The notes beneath the pieces are model-generated. The model ran no database searches. It had not been told where the DNA came from and worked only from the letters and a program-made list of their open reading frames with translations. From the NCBI GenBank assembly GCA_945887855.1, contig CAMCZP010000002.1:1-64000 (forward strand): a stretch of DNA of 64,000 nt, read 5' to 3'. Shown piece by piece: positions 27,241 to 37,585 of the stretch. The stretch's first letter is position 1, and every line of letters begins with the position of its first letter. The translations under genes and the position numbers were made by a program. This stretch comes from Leptospira interrogans serovar Manilae. GTDB taxonomy: Bacteria; Spirochaetota; Leptospiria; Leptospirales; Leptospiraceae.

Positions 27241-28124
27241 TATCTCCCGCTAAAATAAATCTCGGGCTAAATATACTCCATAAAAGAAGGGATGGGTACC
27301 ACGAATTAAAATCAATTTTTTTAATTCTAAATTGGGGTGATGAAATACTTTTTGAAGAAATAGAAGGATTCAAACTTAGTTCTGAAGTAGACTCGTCAAT
27401 CCCACAATTAAAAGAATTCATCTCTGTATCTGAGAAAGGGGATCTTTCTAAAAATATCTTGTTTAAAGTACACCAAGCATCCTTGAATAGAAACACATCA
27501 AGAAAAGGAGTTTCTATAAAGTTAAAAAAAAATATACCCACTGGAGGTGGATTAGGGGGAGGCAGTTCAAATGCAGCACAGGCTCTAAAATTTTTTTTCC
27601 CAGAAGAGCGAGTTCCCTATTCAAATGAATTATTAGAGTTTGCTTCAAAAATTGGGGCGGATGTGCCATTTTTTTTAAATGGCAAAAACTCATTGGTTGG
27701 GGGAATTGGAGAAAAATTAGAGCCATTCACATTGCCTTCAGCGTACGGCACTTTGGTTATCCCTCCATTTTCCATTGAAACTAAACAAGCCTTCTTAAGT
27801 TTAAAAAAACCTTTACAAGAAACCCCAGGTTCAAATGAATGGAAATACCTGTCGGAGTCAATTTTATTGCCCTTGCAAAATGGGGAATGGAAAAGTCTAC
27901 GCAGTCTGATTGTAAACGACTTTGAGCCGTTTGCTTTTTCTTTATTTCCTGAATTAGAGTCACTCAAAATGAGTATGTACGATTCTGGTCTGGAATTTGT
28001 ATCTATGTCTGGTACGGGGTCATGTTTCTATGGGCTATGTTCCATAGAGAGTAAGATAACGGAAAGCATTCAGATATTAAAAAAAAGCTATGGAGCATAC
28101 AAGTTCGTTCCTTTCAAACTTTAA
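27237..28124 (+). CDS. ispE: 4-diphosphocytidyl-2-C-methyl-D-erythritol kinase
   Basis: IspE phosphorylates CDP-methylerythritol in the MEP pathway of isoprenoid synthesis. The 295-residue product begins SPAKINLGLNIL, the family's usual first strand. It has the GHMP-kinase ATP loop PTGGGLGGGSSNAA, the IGADVPFFL substrate motif and a C-terminal MSGTGSCFYG. The start is TTG overlapping the WYL stop. It lies 3 bases upstream of tRNA-Gln and is probably transcribed with it. One run of nine A lies in the coding region. Confidence 0.9.
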   Translation: MISPAKINLGLNILHKRRDGYHELKSIFLILNWGDEILFEEIEGFKLSSEVDSSIPQLKEFISVSEKGDLSKNILFKVHQASLNRNTSRKGVSIKLKKNIPTGGGLGGGSSNAAQALKFFFPEERVPYSNELLEFASKIGADVPFFLNGKNSLVGGIGEKLEPFTLPSAYGTLVIPPFSIETKQAFLSLKKPLQETPGSNEWKYLSESILLPLQNGEWKSLRSLIVNDFEPFAFSLFPELESLKMSMYDSGLEFVSMSGTGSCFYGLCSIESKITESIQILKKSYGAYKFVPFKL

Positions 28125-28127
28125 CGA

Positions 28128-28200
<73 letters not shown>

Positions 28201-28231
28201 CCAAATTATTTTGTAATGAAATTATCAAAAA

Positions 28232-28990
28232 ATGAGTACTAATTCTAAAGTCTGTGCCCTAGTTCTTGCTGCTGGTAAAGGCACACGAATGAAATCAGAA
28301 AATCCTAAAGTTGCTACCCTTCTCAGTGGAAAGCCCCTTATTTCCTATGTAATTGAATCCCTAATCTCCATTGGAGTGGAGGAGATTGTTGTAGTTGTTG
28401 GATTTAAGAAGGAAGTTGTCATTGAATTATTGAAAGCTTATCCAAATATAAGATTTGTGGAACAAAAAGAGCAACTAGGCACTGGTCATGCTGTTCTTAC
28501 CGCAGAATCTCTCTTGGGTGAATTTTCCGGAGATATCTTAGTTTGTTGTGGGGATGTACCTCTTATCTCATCTAAAAGCTTTTCTAAAATCCTCCAAGAA
28601 CATAAAAAGAATAATAATTCTGTTACAGTCTTATCAGCCCAAGTAGAGAAGCCAAAAGGCTACGGACGAATGATCCGTAATTCTAAAAATCAGCTTCAAT
28701 TTATAGTAGAAGAGAAAGATGCAACGGATGAAGAGCGAAAAGTTACTGAAATCAATACCGGCACATATATCTTTAACTCTCCTTCTGTATTTACTAATTT
28801 AAAATCTATTAATAGCAACAATGCTCAAAACGAATACTATCTCCCCGATTTGGTAAAAATCTATAATTCACAAAATCATAGAACAGATGCAATTATTCTT
28901 GAAAATGCATTAGAGGGAACAGGTGTAAATTCTCCAGAAGACTTAGAATATCTAGAATTATTGATCTCTCAAGGAAAGTTACTAGTATGA
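28232..28990 (+). CDS. UDP-GlcNAc pyrophosphorylase (GlmU N-terminal type)
   Basis: This 252-residue nucleotidyltransferase matches only the N-terminal uridylyltransferase half of GlmU. The signature [17 protein letters not shown] is at residues 11-27, with the EQLGTGHAV and CGDVPL motifs and NTGTYIF further on. The C-terminal left-handed beta-helix acetyltransferase domain of bifunctional GlmU is absent, and the protein ends just after the first domain. Acetylation of glucosamine-1-phosphate must be done by a separate enzyme. Its stop overlaps the prs start (ATGA), coupling sugar-nucleotide and PRPP synthesis. Confidence 0.87.
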   Translation: MSTNSKVCALVLAAGKGTRMKSENPKVATLLSGKPLISYVIESLISIGVEEIVVVVGFKKEVVIELLKAYPNIRFVEQKEQLGTGHAVLTAESLLGEFSGDILVCCGDVPLISSKSFSKILQEHKKNNNSVTVLSAQVEKPKGYGRMIRNSKNQLQFIVEEKDATDEERKVTEINTGTYIFNSPSVFTNLKSINSNNAQNEYYLPDLVKIYNSQNHRTDAIILENALEGTGVNSPEDLEYLELLISQGKLLV

Positions 28991-29925
28991 TACCCAATAT
29001 GATTGTTTTTTCAGGAAATGCAAATATACCATTAGCAAAAGAGATTTCTTCTCTTCTTAGCTTACCGATGGGGAAGTCTAATGTAAAACAATTTTCTGAT
29101 GGAGAAAGTTGGGTAAAAATAGAAGAAAATGTTAGGGGTAGGGATATCTTTGTAGTACAATCTATATCATATCCTTCTAATGATAATCTCATGGAGCTTT
29201 TGTTAATGATAGATGCACTTCGAAGGGCTTCTGCCAGAAGAATTACGGCTGTCATACCTTATTATGGATACGGTCGACAGGATCGAAAAGTAGAACCCAG
29301 AGTACCAATCAGTGCACGATTGGTTGCAGATTTAATACAAGCCCCAGGCCCAAACCGAGTTTTAACTATGGATTTACATGCAGATCAAATCCAAGGATTT
29401 TTTCACATACCTGTAGATCACTTGTTCTTTTCTGCGGTGCTGTATGAATATATCAAAAATAAGGAAATTTCTGATCTTGTAGTAGTTTCACCCGATTCAG
29501 GGGGTGCAGAAAGGGCAAGATTTTTAGGGAAAAAATTAAATGCGAATCTAGCAATTATTGACAAGAGACGTCCTCAAGCAAATGAATCAATAGTGATGAA
29601 TATTATTGGGGATGTTAGAGATAAAAATTGCCTCTTATTGGATGATATGATTGATACAGCCGGAACTATCTGTAAAGGTGCTAAGGCACTACTAGAGAAT
29701 GGAGCAAAAAGTGTTATTTGTTGTGCTACTCATGGTGTTCTATCTGGTGATGCAGTGAATAACCTAAACTCAACTGATTTCACAGAAATTGTTCTATCCA
29801 ATACTATCCAAATCCCAGAATCAAAAAATATCAATAAACTAAAAACACTCTCAGTAGCCCCTATTTTTGCTGAGGCAATTCAGAGAATTCATAATGAAGA
29901 ATCAATCAGTTCGCTGTTTATATAA
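28987..29925 (+). CDS. prs: ribose-phosphate pyrophosphokinase
   Basis: Prs makes PRPP from ribose-5-phosphate and ATP, the entry to nucleotide, histidine and tryptophan synthesis. The 312-residue length is standard. Conserved elements are [18 protein letters not shown], the [13 protein letters not shown] flexible-loop region, the [11 protein letters not shown] segment and the PRPP-binding [12 protein letters not shown] loop. It is followed by rplY in the same order seen in many Leptospira-like and other genomes. Confidence 0.95.
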   Translation: MIPNMIVFSGNANIPLAKEISSLLSLPMGKSNVKQFSDGESWVKIEENVRGRDIFVVQSISYPSNDNLMELLLMIDALRRASARRITAVIPYYGYGRQDRKVEPRVPISARLVADLIQAPGPNRVLTMDLHADQIQGFFHIPVDHLFFSAVLYEYIKNKEISDLVVVSPDSGGAERARFLGKKLNANLAIIDKRRPQANESIVMNIIGDVRDKNCLLLDDMIDTAGTICKGAKALLENGAKSVICCATHGVLSGDAVNNLNSTDFTEIVLSNTIQIPESKNINKLKTLSVAPIFAEAIQRIHNEESISSLFI

Positions 29926-29943
29926 ATCTAAAAGGACAACACA

Positions 29944-30612
29944 ATGAGTATCTTAAAATTAAAAATCGACAAGAGAACCGAAACAGGAAAAAATGAAAAC
30001 AATCGCTTGAGGTCATCAGGTAAGATTCCTGTTAATATTATCTCCAATGGGAAATCTATTTCTGGATCTGTAGATGCAGCTGAGTTGAACAGAGTTCTTG
30101 ATTCTGGAATTCGACCTGCTTCCCTAATAACCATTGAAATGGAAGGAGAGCCTTCTAACTCCCAGGTTTTTGTAAAGGAAATCCAAAGATTTCCTGCAAC
30201 AAATGAAGTTAGGCATATTGATTTTTATAGGGTAACTCCTGGAAGAAAAATCAAAGCTAAGGTGGGCATTCAGACTACAGGCCTAGCCAAAGGTTCAAAA
30301 TCTGGGGGTCAATTCGTTCACTTGATCCACGAAATAAAGGTTAAATCTGTACCTGAGGATCTAAAAGATCTACTCATATTGGATGTTAGTAACTTAGAAA
30401 TAGGCCAGAGTATAAAAGTAAGTGAGCTCCCCGTTCCCAAGAGTTGGGACATTCTCATCAATGGTGACCCCATTGTTACCTCTGTGAACAAAACAAAGGC
30501 TATCCTAGCAGCAGAAAGAAGCGAGAAACTATCGGAAAAAGATAAGGGTAAAGGAAAGGCTCCTGCTAAGGCTGCCCCAAAAGCACCTGCACCAGCAGCT
30601 AAGAAAAAGTAA
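29944..30612 (+). CDS. rplY: 50S ribosomal protein L25 (CTC/TL5 type)
   Basis: This 222-residue ribosomal protein of the long L25 (TL5/CTC) type binds 5S rRNA. The N-terminal domain begins SILKLKIDKRTETGKNENNRLR with the SGKIPVNII segment. The C-terminal beta domain includes the HIDFYRV and KAKVGIQTTG blocks, and the tail is a basic Ala/Pro/Lys-rich extension. It lies between prs and the pth-like gene, a common arrangement (prs-rplY-pth). Confidence 0.93.
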   Translation: MSILKLKIDKRTETGKNENNRLRSSGKIPVNIISNGKSISGSVDAAELNRVLDSGIRPASLITIEMEGEPSNSQVFVKEIQRFPATNEVRHIDFYRVTPGRKIKAKVGIQTTGLAKGSKSGGQFVHLIHEIKVKSVPEDLKDLLILDVSNLEIGQSIKVSELPVPKSWDILINGDPIVTSVNKTKAILAAERSEKLSEKDKGKGKAPAKAAPKAPAPAAKKK

Positions 30613-30622
30613 GCTTTAGTAG

Positions 30623-31186
30623 ATGAAGCTCATAGTAGGTCTAGGAAATCCTGGTGATAAATTTAATAATAACCGGGCAAACATTGGTTTTAAGATTCTC
30701 GATGTGATGGCTAACAACATCAACATTGAGATTAAAACTAAGAAAAAGAAGTCTTTGATCGGTAGGGGAGAATTTGATGGAGATGAAGTTGTTCTGCTCA
30801 AACCTCAAACCTTTAGTGAGCTTTCAGGAGAATCAGTTTTATACATTGCATCTTTTTTAAAAATAAAGGTTCATGACATTGTAGTCATCCATGAAGATAT
30901 GGATTTAAATTTGGGGCAAATTGTAGTTGAGAAAGGTGGTGATACAAACAATCACATAGGTGTTAAGTCTGTGATTGGTTCTCTGCGTAGTAATCATTTT
31001 ATAAGAATTCGGATTGGTGTAAAAAATGGATCCTTAAAATCTAAAACCCGTGAACAGTATCTAAAAGAAGATTTCCTACCCCTAGAAAATTTAAAACTTA
31101 TCGAAATTATAAATGATGCAGAAGCAGCAATTCGCTCTATAAGCATGGGAGATATTGATGAGGTTATTGAAAAGTACAAACTTTAA
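30623..31186 (+). CDS. peptidyl-tRNA hydrolase homologue with altered active site
   Basis: This 187-residue protein has the Pth fold and sits in the normal rplY-pth position, with GLGNPG, KPQTF, LSGESV and RIRIGV all recognisable. However, the catalytic residues are mostly replaced. The RHN motif (His20 in E. coli) reads RAN, the MNLSG motif (Asn68) reads SELSG, the HDELD motif (Asp93) reads HEDMD, and the HNG motif (Asn114) reads HIG. Only Asn10 of the known active-site set remains. The codon for Ala is GCA and the frame is intact, so a simple frameshift is excluded. It may be a catalytically inactive RNA-binding paralogue or a chemically altered enzyme. Confidence 0.8.
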   Translation: MKLIVGLGNPGDKFNNNRANIGFKILDVMANNINIEIKTKKKKSLIGRGEFDGDEVVLLKPQTFSELSGESVLYIASFLKIKVHDIVVIHEDMDLNLGQIVVEKGGDTNNHIGVKSVIGSLRSNHFIRIRIGVKNGSLKSKTREQYLKEDFLPLENLKLIEIINDAEAAIRSISMGDIDEVIEKYKL

Positions 31187-31292
31187 ATACTCATATTTAT
31201 AGAAATCATTAGGAAGATTTACAATTAATTTGTTTTTATGTAGCCTTCTTTAGAACCAATCAAAATCCTATCCTTAAACGGGAGCTAAATTT

Positions 31293-33227
31293 ATGAACAA
31301 AAACGTTAGAAACATAATCCTTTTTTTACTCATTGGTTTGATGATCCTAGTTTTCAGCTGGTACCGTCCTGAAAAACCTGAAGCTAAAGTAGTAGAAATT
31401 TCCTATTCAGATTTTTTAAATATGCTGGAGCCTATTGAGGGAAAGAAACCCATAGGAAAAATCCATACCTCAGATGGAAAAATTAAAAAACAAATCACTG
31501 TAGAAAAAGATATTATAGAGGGATGGTATATAGCAGAAGATTCTGAAGACAAGAAGCCCCGTCCATTCAAAACTATGATAGCCCCTTTAAACAATGAAGT
31601 TCTAACAAAACTTAGAAAAACAAATGTATCATTTCAGGCAAAAACTACAGAAGAAAACAAATTAGTAAATGCTCTCACTGCTATTATACCGTGGATTTTA
31701 GCAATTGGTATCATAACATTTATTATGATGAGACAGTTTCAGTCTGCAGGAAACAAAGCATTCAGTTTTGGGAAAAGTAGGGCTAAGCTTAATGTAGACT
31801 CCAAAATTAAAATTACATTCAACGATGTAGCAGGGTGTGATGAAGCAAAGCAAGAGTTACAAGAAGTCATTGATTTTTTAAAAGATCCAAAAAAATTCCA
31901 AGCAATAGGCGCAAGAATTCCAAAGGGAGTTCTTCTTGTTGGTCCTCCCGGGACCGGGAAAACCCTTTTAGCAAAAGCTGTTGCTGGAGAAGCAGGAGTA
32001 CCTTTTTTAAGCATTTCAGGCTCTGATTTTGTGGAGATGTTTGTCGGGGTAGGGGCATCAAGAGTTAGAGATTTATTTGAACAGGGCAAACGAAGCAATC
32101 CATGTATTATATTTATTGATGAGATAGACGCTGTAGGTAGATTGAGAGGGGCTGGTTTAGGAGGAGGGCATGATGAACGTGAACAAACCCTAAATCAGAT
32201 GTTGGTAGAAATGGATGGATTTGAACCGAATGAGGGTGTCATCGTCATAGCTGCTACCAATAGAGCAGACGTCTTAGATCCTGCTCTATTGAGACCAGGA
32301 AGATTTGATCGACAAGTTGTAGTAGACCTTCCTGATGTTAAAGGTAGAGAAGAAATCTTACAGGTTCATTCCAAAAAAGTTCCTCTCACTCCAGACATAT
32401 CTTTGAATTCAATCGCCAGAGGTACTCCGGGTTTTACAGGAGCAGACTTAGCTAATTTAATCAATGAAGCAGCACTTCTCTCTGCAAGGAAAAATAAGAA
32501 ACGAGTTACCCAAGAAGAATTAGAAGAAGCTAGAGATAAAGTAATGATGGGACCTGAGCGAAAATCTTTTTTTATAACAGTTAAAGAAAAAGAAATCATT
32601 GCATTTCATGAAGCTGGGCATGCAATACTAGCAGCACTTCTTCCATATACAGAGCCTGTTCATAAAGTTACAATCATTCCAAGAGGCAGAGCTTTGGGAT
32701 TAACACAATCTCTTCCAGCAGAAGAGAAACATATTCATACTAAAAATTATTGGTTAGATCAGATTGTAATGTCTATGGGAGGTTTTATTGCTGAGGAATT
32801 GAAGTTTGGTAATACTTCTACTGGATCTAGCAACGATATCCAACACGCCACTAATATTGCTAAGAAAATGGTTTGTGAATGGGGGATGTCTCCCAAATTA
32901 GGAACGGTGAATTACAATGGATCAAATGAAAATGTATTTCTAGCGAGAGATATGGGTCATTCAACTAAGTTTTACAGTGAGCAATATGCAGCAATGATAG
33001 ATGAAGAAGTTAGAACTATCATTCAGACAAGTTTAGATAAAGGCAGGGAAATGGTGAGGACAAATTCTAAGAAATTAGATGCGATCGCAAAGTCATTGTT
33101 ATCACAAGAAACTATTACTGCACTGGAATTGAAGCAAATTATGGATTCTGTTCCGTCAGATCCGCCAGAAAAAGCATCAGTAAAATCTAAAAAACCAAAT
33201 ACTCTAAAACCTGCTTTGAGTGCCTAA
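31293..33227 (+). CDS. ftsH: ATP-dependent zinc metalloprotease FtsH
   Basis: FtsH degrades unstable and misassembled membrane and cytoplasmic proteins. The 644-residue product has two transmembrane helices (about 7-24 and 126-146) around a periplasmic domain. The AAA+ core has Walker A GPPGTGKT (217-224), Walker B FIDEID (274-279) and the second region of homology RPGRFDR. The zinc site HEAGH is at 439-443. A GGGAG ribosome site precedes the ATG. The 106-bp gap upstream is the likely promoter site, but I see no strong match. Confidence 0.96.
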   Translation: MNKNVRNIILFLLIGLMILVFSWYRPEKPEAKVVEISYSDFLNMLEPIEGKKPIGKIHTSDGKIKKQITVEKDIIEGWYIAEDSEDKKPRPFKTMIAPLNNEVLTKLRKTNVSFQAKTTEENKLVNALTAIIPWILAIGIITFIMMRQFQSAGNKAFSFGKSRAKLNVDSKIKITFNDVAGCDEAKQELQEVIDFLKDPKKFQAIGARIPKGVLLVGPPGTGKTLLAKAVAGEAGVPFLSISGSDFVEMFVGVGASRVRDLFEQGKRSNPCIIFIDEIDAVGRLRGAGLGGGHDEREQTLNQMLVEMDGFEPNEGVIVIAATNRADVLDPALLRPGRFDRQVVVDLPDVKGREEILQVHSKKVPLTPDISLNSIARGTPGFTGADLANLINEAALLSARKNKKRVTQEELEEARDKVMMGPERKSFFITVKEKEIIAFHEAGHAILAALLPYTEPVHKVTIIPRGRALGLTQSLPAEEKHIHTKNYWLDQIVMSMGGFIAEELKFGNTSTGSSNDIQHATNIAKKMVCEWGMSPKLGTVNYNGSNENVFLARDMGHSTKFYSEQYAAMIDEEVRTIIQTSLDKGREMVRTNSKKLDAIAKSLLSQETITALELKQIMDSVPSDPPEKASVKSKKPNTLKPALSA

Positions 33228-33232
33228 GTAAA

Positions 33233-34657
33233 ATGAGTAAGCCTTCTTTTTTTGCATTGTTTGTAAAAGATTTACCTGGAACATTAGGAGTTCATTTAGA
33301 ACATACTAATAGTTTGCGTAGTACGTTGGGTAACAAATCTCTTTCTGTTTCTACTAAAGAAATTATTAATGCGCAAATAGATGAATTAGGAGGCTTATTT
33401 AAATCTATTGAAGATAGCCACAAGAAATTTGTGGCTTCAATGGTTGGTCATTCTATGCAATCAGAAATTGAAAAACAGGTTTATGAGTTATTTCCTGATT
33501 CTACTCCGAATTCTTCTAAGATTGCATTTATAAGAATGAAGATTATCTATGAATGGGTGTCATCTTTTTGGAAAATAGCAGATAGTTCTTGGAATTTAAT
33601 TTTCTCAAATGTAAAGATATTTTCAACCTACACTGAAACATCTTCCATTTATGAGAATATATACTCAACTATTTTGAGAGATATTTTTGAGCTAAATATA
33701 GATACAAGAGCACTACTTTCAAGGATAGAAAAAACGTATGGTTGCAAAATTGTAGGTACTTCAACATCAGATAAATCTATCCTCATGAGTAATATTATTT
33801 TTGAAGAAGAAAAAAACTATGAGTATGCTTCTCTTTTTCCAAATAATGAGGAAGCATTGATGTCTTCAAGACCTCTTCATATGTCTCTGAAAGAATCTAA
33901 TACAGATGATGAATATTTTTATACAATAGTAAGAGGAACCAAAGAATGGAATAGAAATGATTCCTATATTTTGTATGTTAAAGTAAAAGACTTAAAGGAA
34001 GAAGAACAAAAGTTTTATAGTTCAAGTTTTGTGGTTCTAAATCCGTCTGAGAATAGCAACATTAATTTAGCAGCTGCACTTGTTAGGAAAAATTCTGGAT
34101 ACTCAGCAGCATCAAAATATAACAAAATGGTTTCTACCCTAATTGAATTTGCAATGTCTAATTTAGCAACTAAAGATTTTTCAGATTTAAATGAAGATAC
34201 AAATATATTCCTGTATCATATAGGGCCAATTGTATTATGGAATATTATCCAAGAAGATATGATTAGGAGAGATTTTGGATATTGTTATTATGTAGATAGT
34301 CGTAATTCTTTAAATAAATATCTCCCTGAATTTATTATAAAAAAACATATTATTGATTATTGGACCGACAAGTTTTTTGAGATAAAATCAACTCAAATTG
34401 ATTCCTATATTAATTATTCAAAAAGTATTTCTATGATCAAAGATTCATATAAGGTCTTATTTGACCAGGCTGCCGCTACAAGAAAGAGGGGGGTTGGAGA
34501 TAATATGTCTTTAGAAAGTTATTTAACTGAAAATACAGGAAAATTTTTTGGTTATAGAAGAGCCCAAGTGTACAGAAGATTTCTAAATGATTGTATTTGG
34601 GGCTATCTTCCCGAAGCCAATAGCACAGAATATTTAAATAAATTTAGTAAAAAGTAA
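33233..34657 (+). CDS. conserved-looking hypothetical protein
   Basis: I do not recognise a family. The 474-residue protein is soluble, with no signal peptide or transmembrane helix. It is helical at both ends (about 20-130 and 280-460) with a mixed alpha/beta middle. A run of six G occurs near 34488. It begins 5 bp after the ftsH stop, which suggests joint transcription and perhaps a link to FtsH or the envelope. The base composition matches its neighbours, so there is no sign of recent transfer. Confidence 0.55.
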   Translation: MSKPSFFALFVKDLPGTLGVHLEHTNSLRSTLGNKSLSVSTKEIINAQIDELGGLFKSIEDSHKKFVASMVGHSMQSEIEKQVYELFPDSTPNSSKIAFIRMKIIYEWVSSFWKIADSSWNLIFSNVKIFSTYTETSSIYENIYSTILRDIFELNIDTRALLSRIEKTYGCKIVGTSTSDKSILMSNIIFEEEKNYEYASLFPNNEEALMSSRPLHMSLKESNTDDEYFYTIVRGTKEWNRNDSYILYVKVKDLKEEEQKFYSSSFVVLNPSENSNINLAAALVRKNSGYSAASKYNKMVSTLIEFAMSNLATKDFSDLNEDTNIFLYHIGPIVLWNIIQEDMIRRDFGYCYYVDSRNSLNKYLPEFIIKKHIIDYWTDKFFEIKSTQIDSYINYSKSISMIKDSYKVLFDQAAATRKRGVGDNMSLESYLTENTGKFFGYRRAQVYRRFLNDCIWGYLPEANSTEYLNKFSKK

Positions 34658-34667
34658 TTAATTTACT

Positions 34668-36479
34668 TTGGTACTTGAGATAGATTTAAATTCACACCTA
34701 CTTAAATATTTTTCATTTTCTTCCTTTAGGGAAGGACAAGAAGATGCGATTAATGCCATTTTAGGAAAAAAAGATTGCTTATGTGTTTTGCCAACTGGAG
34801 CAGGAAAATCTTTAATATACCAATTTATAGCTACTACAATAAATGATGGAATAGTATTAGTGATATCTCCACTTGTATCACTAATGAAAGATCAAGTAGA
34901 CACATTAAACAAATTTGGTATACCAGCTGTATTCTGTAATTCTAGTCAGAATGAAGTAGAGCAGCTTCAATCTCTAAGTAAAGCAGTACAAGGAAAAGTC
35001 AAATTATTATATGTATCACCAGAAAGAGTCCTCTCTCCTTACTTTTTAAGTATGGCTTCTAAGATGCATATTAAATTACTTGCAATTGATGAGGCACATT
35101 GTATTTCCCAGTGGGGACATGATTTTAGAGTCGAATATTCAAAGTTATATAAAATAAGAGAACAACTTAAAAATCAAAAATTTCCAATAGTAGCATTAAC
35201 AGCAACAGCAACATCTAAAGTAAAATCTGATATCATTGACTCTTTATTATTAGTAAAACCAAAAATTATTTCAAATACATTTCTAAGGAATAATCTTTAT
35301 TTTTCAGTCGAATATTTTGAAACAGATACATATAAAAATAATAGACTACTCGAAATAGTAAATCAAGAAGAAAAGGGTAGGATTATCGTCTACTGTTCTA
35401 CAAGAAAAAAAGTAGATGATGTTTATGAATTTTTAAATTCAAATGGGTACAAAGTTGCCAAGTATCATGCAGGTCAAAAAGATACTACAAGAAGTAAGAC
35501 GCATAATTCTTATTCAATGGGTAAAGTTAAAATATTAATAGCAACGAATGCATTTGGAATGGGTATAGATAATTCAGATGTCAGATATGTGATACATTAT
35601 CAGGTTCCTTCTTCTATAGAATCTTATTATCAAGAAGCTGGTAGAGCTGGTAGAGATGGCCAAATATCTAGGTGTATACTTTTTTATAAAAATTCAGATT
35701 TTAATATAAGAAGGTATTTATCTTCAAAATCTAAAGATAAAGAAGATAAGTCTGTCTTACTAGAAGAAATTAAAAATTATTGTTTGAATACGAAATGTCG
35801 TCAAGTATATATTTGCGGATATTTTGGAGAGAGCATTAACCCATGTAAAGTCTGTGATAATTGTAAGTCTGAGAATGAAGGACTTTATAATACTCTAGAG
35901 AGAGAAAGTAAAAAAAGACAACTACAGGAAGAAAAATCAAAATATAATTTTTCAGAGAATGATTTAATTATTCTCACTGACATTTTAAAAGAGAATCCTG
36001 GAAAATATGGTAAAAAAATTATCATAGGTATTTTAAGAGGGAGTAAATCATCTGATATCTTGAGAAGAAAATTACACCTAAATAAAAATTTTAATATTCT
36101 ATCAAAAATTCCAGAGTTAGCTTTACAAAAAAAAATTGAAGGTATGATAGAATCTGATGAAATAAGAATTACCAAAGGAAAATATACTAAATTATATTTA
36201 AAAGCCTATCCTCCTATACCCAAAATAAGATCTACCGACAAAAGAAAAGAGAGTGGTTCTTCATTATTCAAAGAATTAAAAAATTATCGAGATAAGGAAG
36301 CAAGGAAACTAAAATGGAAAAAGTTTATGGTATTACAAAATTCTGTTTTATTAAGAATTGCTACTTTAAAACCTATAAATGATAAAGAATTATTATTGAT
36401 TAAGGGTATAGGATTAGAAAAAGTAAAGAAATTTGGTAATCAAATTCTAAATATTATAAATAAAAATGAAAAAATCTGA
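34668..36479 (+). CDS. recQ: ATP-dependent DNA helicase RecQ
   Basis: This 603-residue 3'-5' helicase of the RecQ family works in recombination and fork repair. It has Walker A PTGAGKS (residues 42-48), the DEAH box in LLAIDEAHCISQWGHDFR with the RecQ aromatic loop, and motif VI YYQEAGRAGRDG. The zinc-binding Cys cluster is CGYFGESINPCKVCDNC. A short HRDC-like helical region closes the protein. The start is TTG with no clear ribosome site. The end overlaps the kinase-like gene by 14 bases. Confidence 0.92.
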   Translation: MVLEIDLNSHLLKYFSFSSFREGQEDAINAILGKKDCLCVLPTGAGKSLIYQFIATTINDGIVLVISPLVSLMKDQVDTLNKFGIPAVFCNSSQNEVEQLQSLSKAVQGKVKLLYVSPERVLSPYFLSMASKMHIKLLAIDEAHCISQWGHDFRVEYSKLYKIREQLKNQKFPIVALTATATSKVKSDIIDSLLLVKPKIISNTFLRNNLYFSVEYFETDTYKNNRLLEIVNQEEKGRIIVYCSTRKKVDDVYEFLNSNGYKVAKYHAGQKDTTRSKTHNSYSMGKVKILIATNAFGMGIDNSDVRYVIHYQVPSSIESYYQEAGRAGRDGQISRCILFYKNSDFNIRRYLSSKSKDKEDKSVLLEEIKNYCLNTKCRQVYICGYFGESINPCKVCDNCKSENEGLYNTLERESKKRQLQEEKSKYNFSENDLIILTDILKENPGKYGKKIIIGILRGSKSSDILRRKLHLNKNFNILSKIPELALQKKIEGMIESDEIRITKGKYTKLYLKAYPPIPKIRSTDKRKESGSSLFKELKNYRDKEARKLKWKKFMVLQNSVLLRIATLKPINDKELLLIKGIGLEKVKKFGNQILNIINKNEKI

Positions 36480-37569
36480 AGATTCAAATAATTGGAAAAA
36501 TAAGTTTTTTAACTTTTTTAATATCTCTAAATATAAAGATGTTCCTAGCTTTATTGATTATCTAGATAAGGGATTAGATAAAGAATTTATTAGAGATAAA
36601 TTTTCTTCACTTCCTCCAATTCCAATAGAATATCTCCCAGTTGATATGGGACTCAGAAAGTCAAGCATAGTACGAAATATATATGAGAATATATTTCCTG
36701 TAACACATGTATTTAGAGTTACATATAAGTACAAAGGTGAGTATTTAGATGAATTTATGCCAATCTCAAATGATGATTATATTGGTAGAGGGTCATACAA
36801 ATTTGTATATCGTTTACCATGGAATCAAGTATTGAAAATAGGAAAGTCAAAGTTTCCATCTGATCCATTATTTGGATCATTATTTAAAAAAGTTTCAAAA
36901 GATTTAGAGTCATATCTTAAGCCTGAGGAATTTCAACTATTTGAGTATTATTACTCTAAAAATAAAAATAGTACATATCGTGATAAGCTTATATTTAATT
37001 TTAGAAGATTGGGCTTAGAGAGATTGCATTTTTGGAAGATTAAGACTTTATTACCTGATCTTGTTTTGCCCACTAGACATTTTATGGGAGTACGGTATAG
37101 AAAAGGTTTTTTCGACTTTCCAATTCACCATCTTATGCCCTGTGACAATCAAACTTTGATACCCGGGAAACATTTAAAAGAGTTTGTACTATTAAAAGAA
37201 AGACTTAAGCAAAATATTTTCCAAGATATGATTTCCCCAACATGGAAATTGGATTTTAATCATGAAAAGTACGGAGAAGTTTCTCGTCAAAAGCTCAAAA
37301 AAATTGCATTTAATTTTCATCGTGTTATCGAGGCAACAAAATACTTATCAGAAAAAGAAAATCTTATATTAGATTTACATTCAGAAAATATTATAATAAT
37401 GCTTCCTGAATATGAACTGAAAATATTTGACTTTCATTTATTTGATAATTATTTATATGATTTAGGCAATAAAGAAAAAGCACCTCTAGACGAACATATT
37501 GATACTATAAATGAATTTATAAATTCTTTCCAGTTAAGTAAAAAAGAAATTTTAGATTATGAACAGTAG
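36466..37569 (+). CDS. divergent protein-kinase-fold protein
   Basis: This 367-residue protein has scattered kinase-fold landmarks. A glycine-rich loop IGRGSYKFVY is at about 106-115, with a candidate ATP-binding Lys at 124 in VLKIGK. A catalytic-loop-like LDLHSEN is at 302-308 with Asp303 and Asn308, and a metal-binding Asp follows in FDFH at 322. The order and spacing match protein or small-molecule kinases, but the sequence is far from named families. The glycine loop lies unusually late because of a 100-residue N-terminal region. The start overlaps recQ by 14 bases. It converges on lnt at 16 bp. The substrate is unknown. Confidence 0.6.
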   Translation: MKKSEDSNNWKNKFFNFFNISKYKDVPSFIDYLDKGLDKEFIRDKFSSLPPIPIEYLPVDMGLRKSSIVRNIYENIFPVTHVFRVTYKYKGEYLDEFMPISNDDYIGRGSYKFVYRLPWNQVLKIGKSKFPSDPLFGSLFKKVSKDLESYLKPEEFQLFEYYYSKNKNSTYRDKLIFNFRRLGLERLHFWKIKTLLPDLVLPTRHFMGVRYRKGFFDFPIHHLMPCDNQTLIPGKHLKEFVLLKERLKQNIFQDMISPTWKLDFNHEKYGEVSRQKLKKIAFNFHRVIEATKYLSEKENLILDLHSENIIIMLPEYELKIFDFHLFDNYLYDLGNKEKAPLDEHIDTINEFINSFQLSKKEILDYEQ

Positions 37570-37585
37570 TAACCTAAGTCAGACA

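Noticed and set aside
27520..27535. Nine-A run in ispE as a slippage or frameshift site
   Set aside because: A-runs of this length are expected in a genome this AT-rich, and the frame is normal for IspE.
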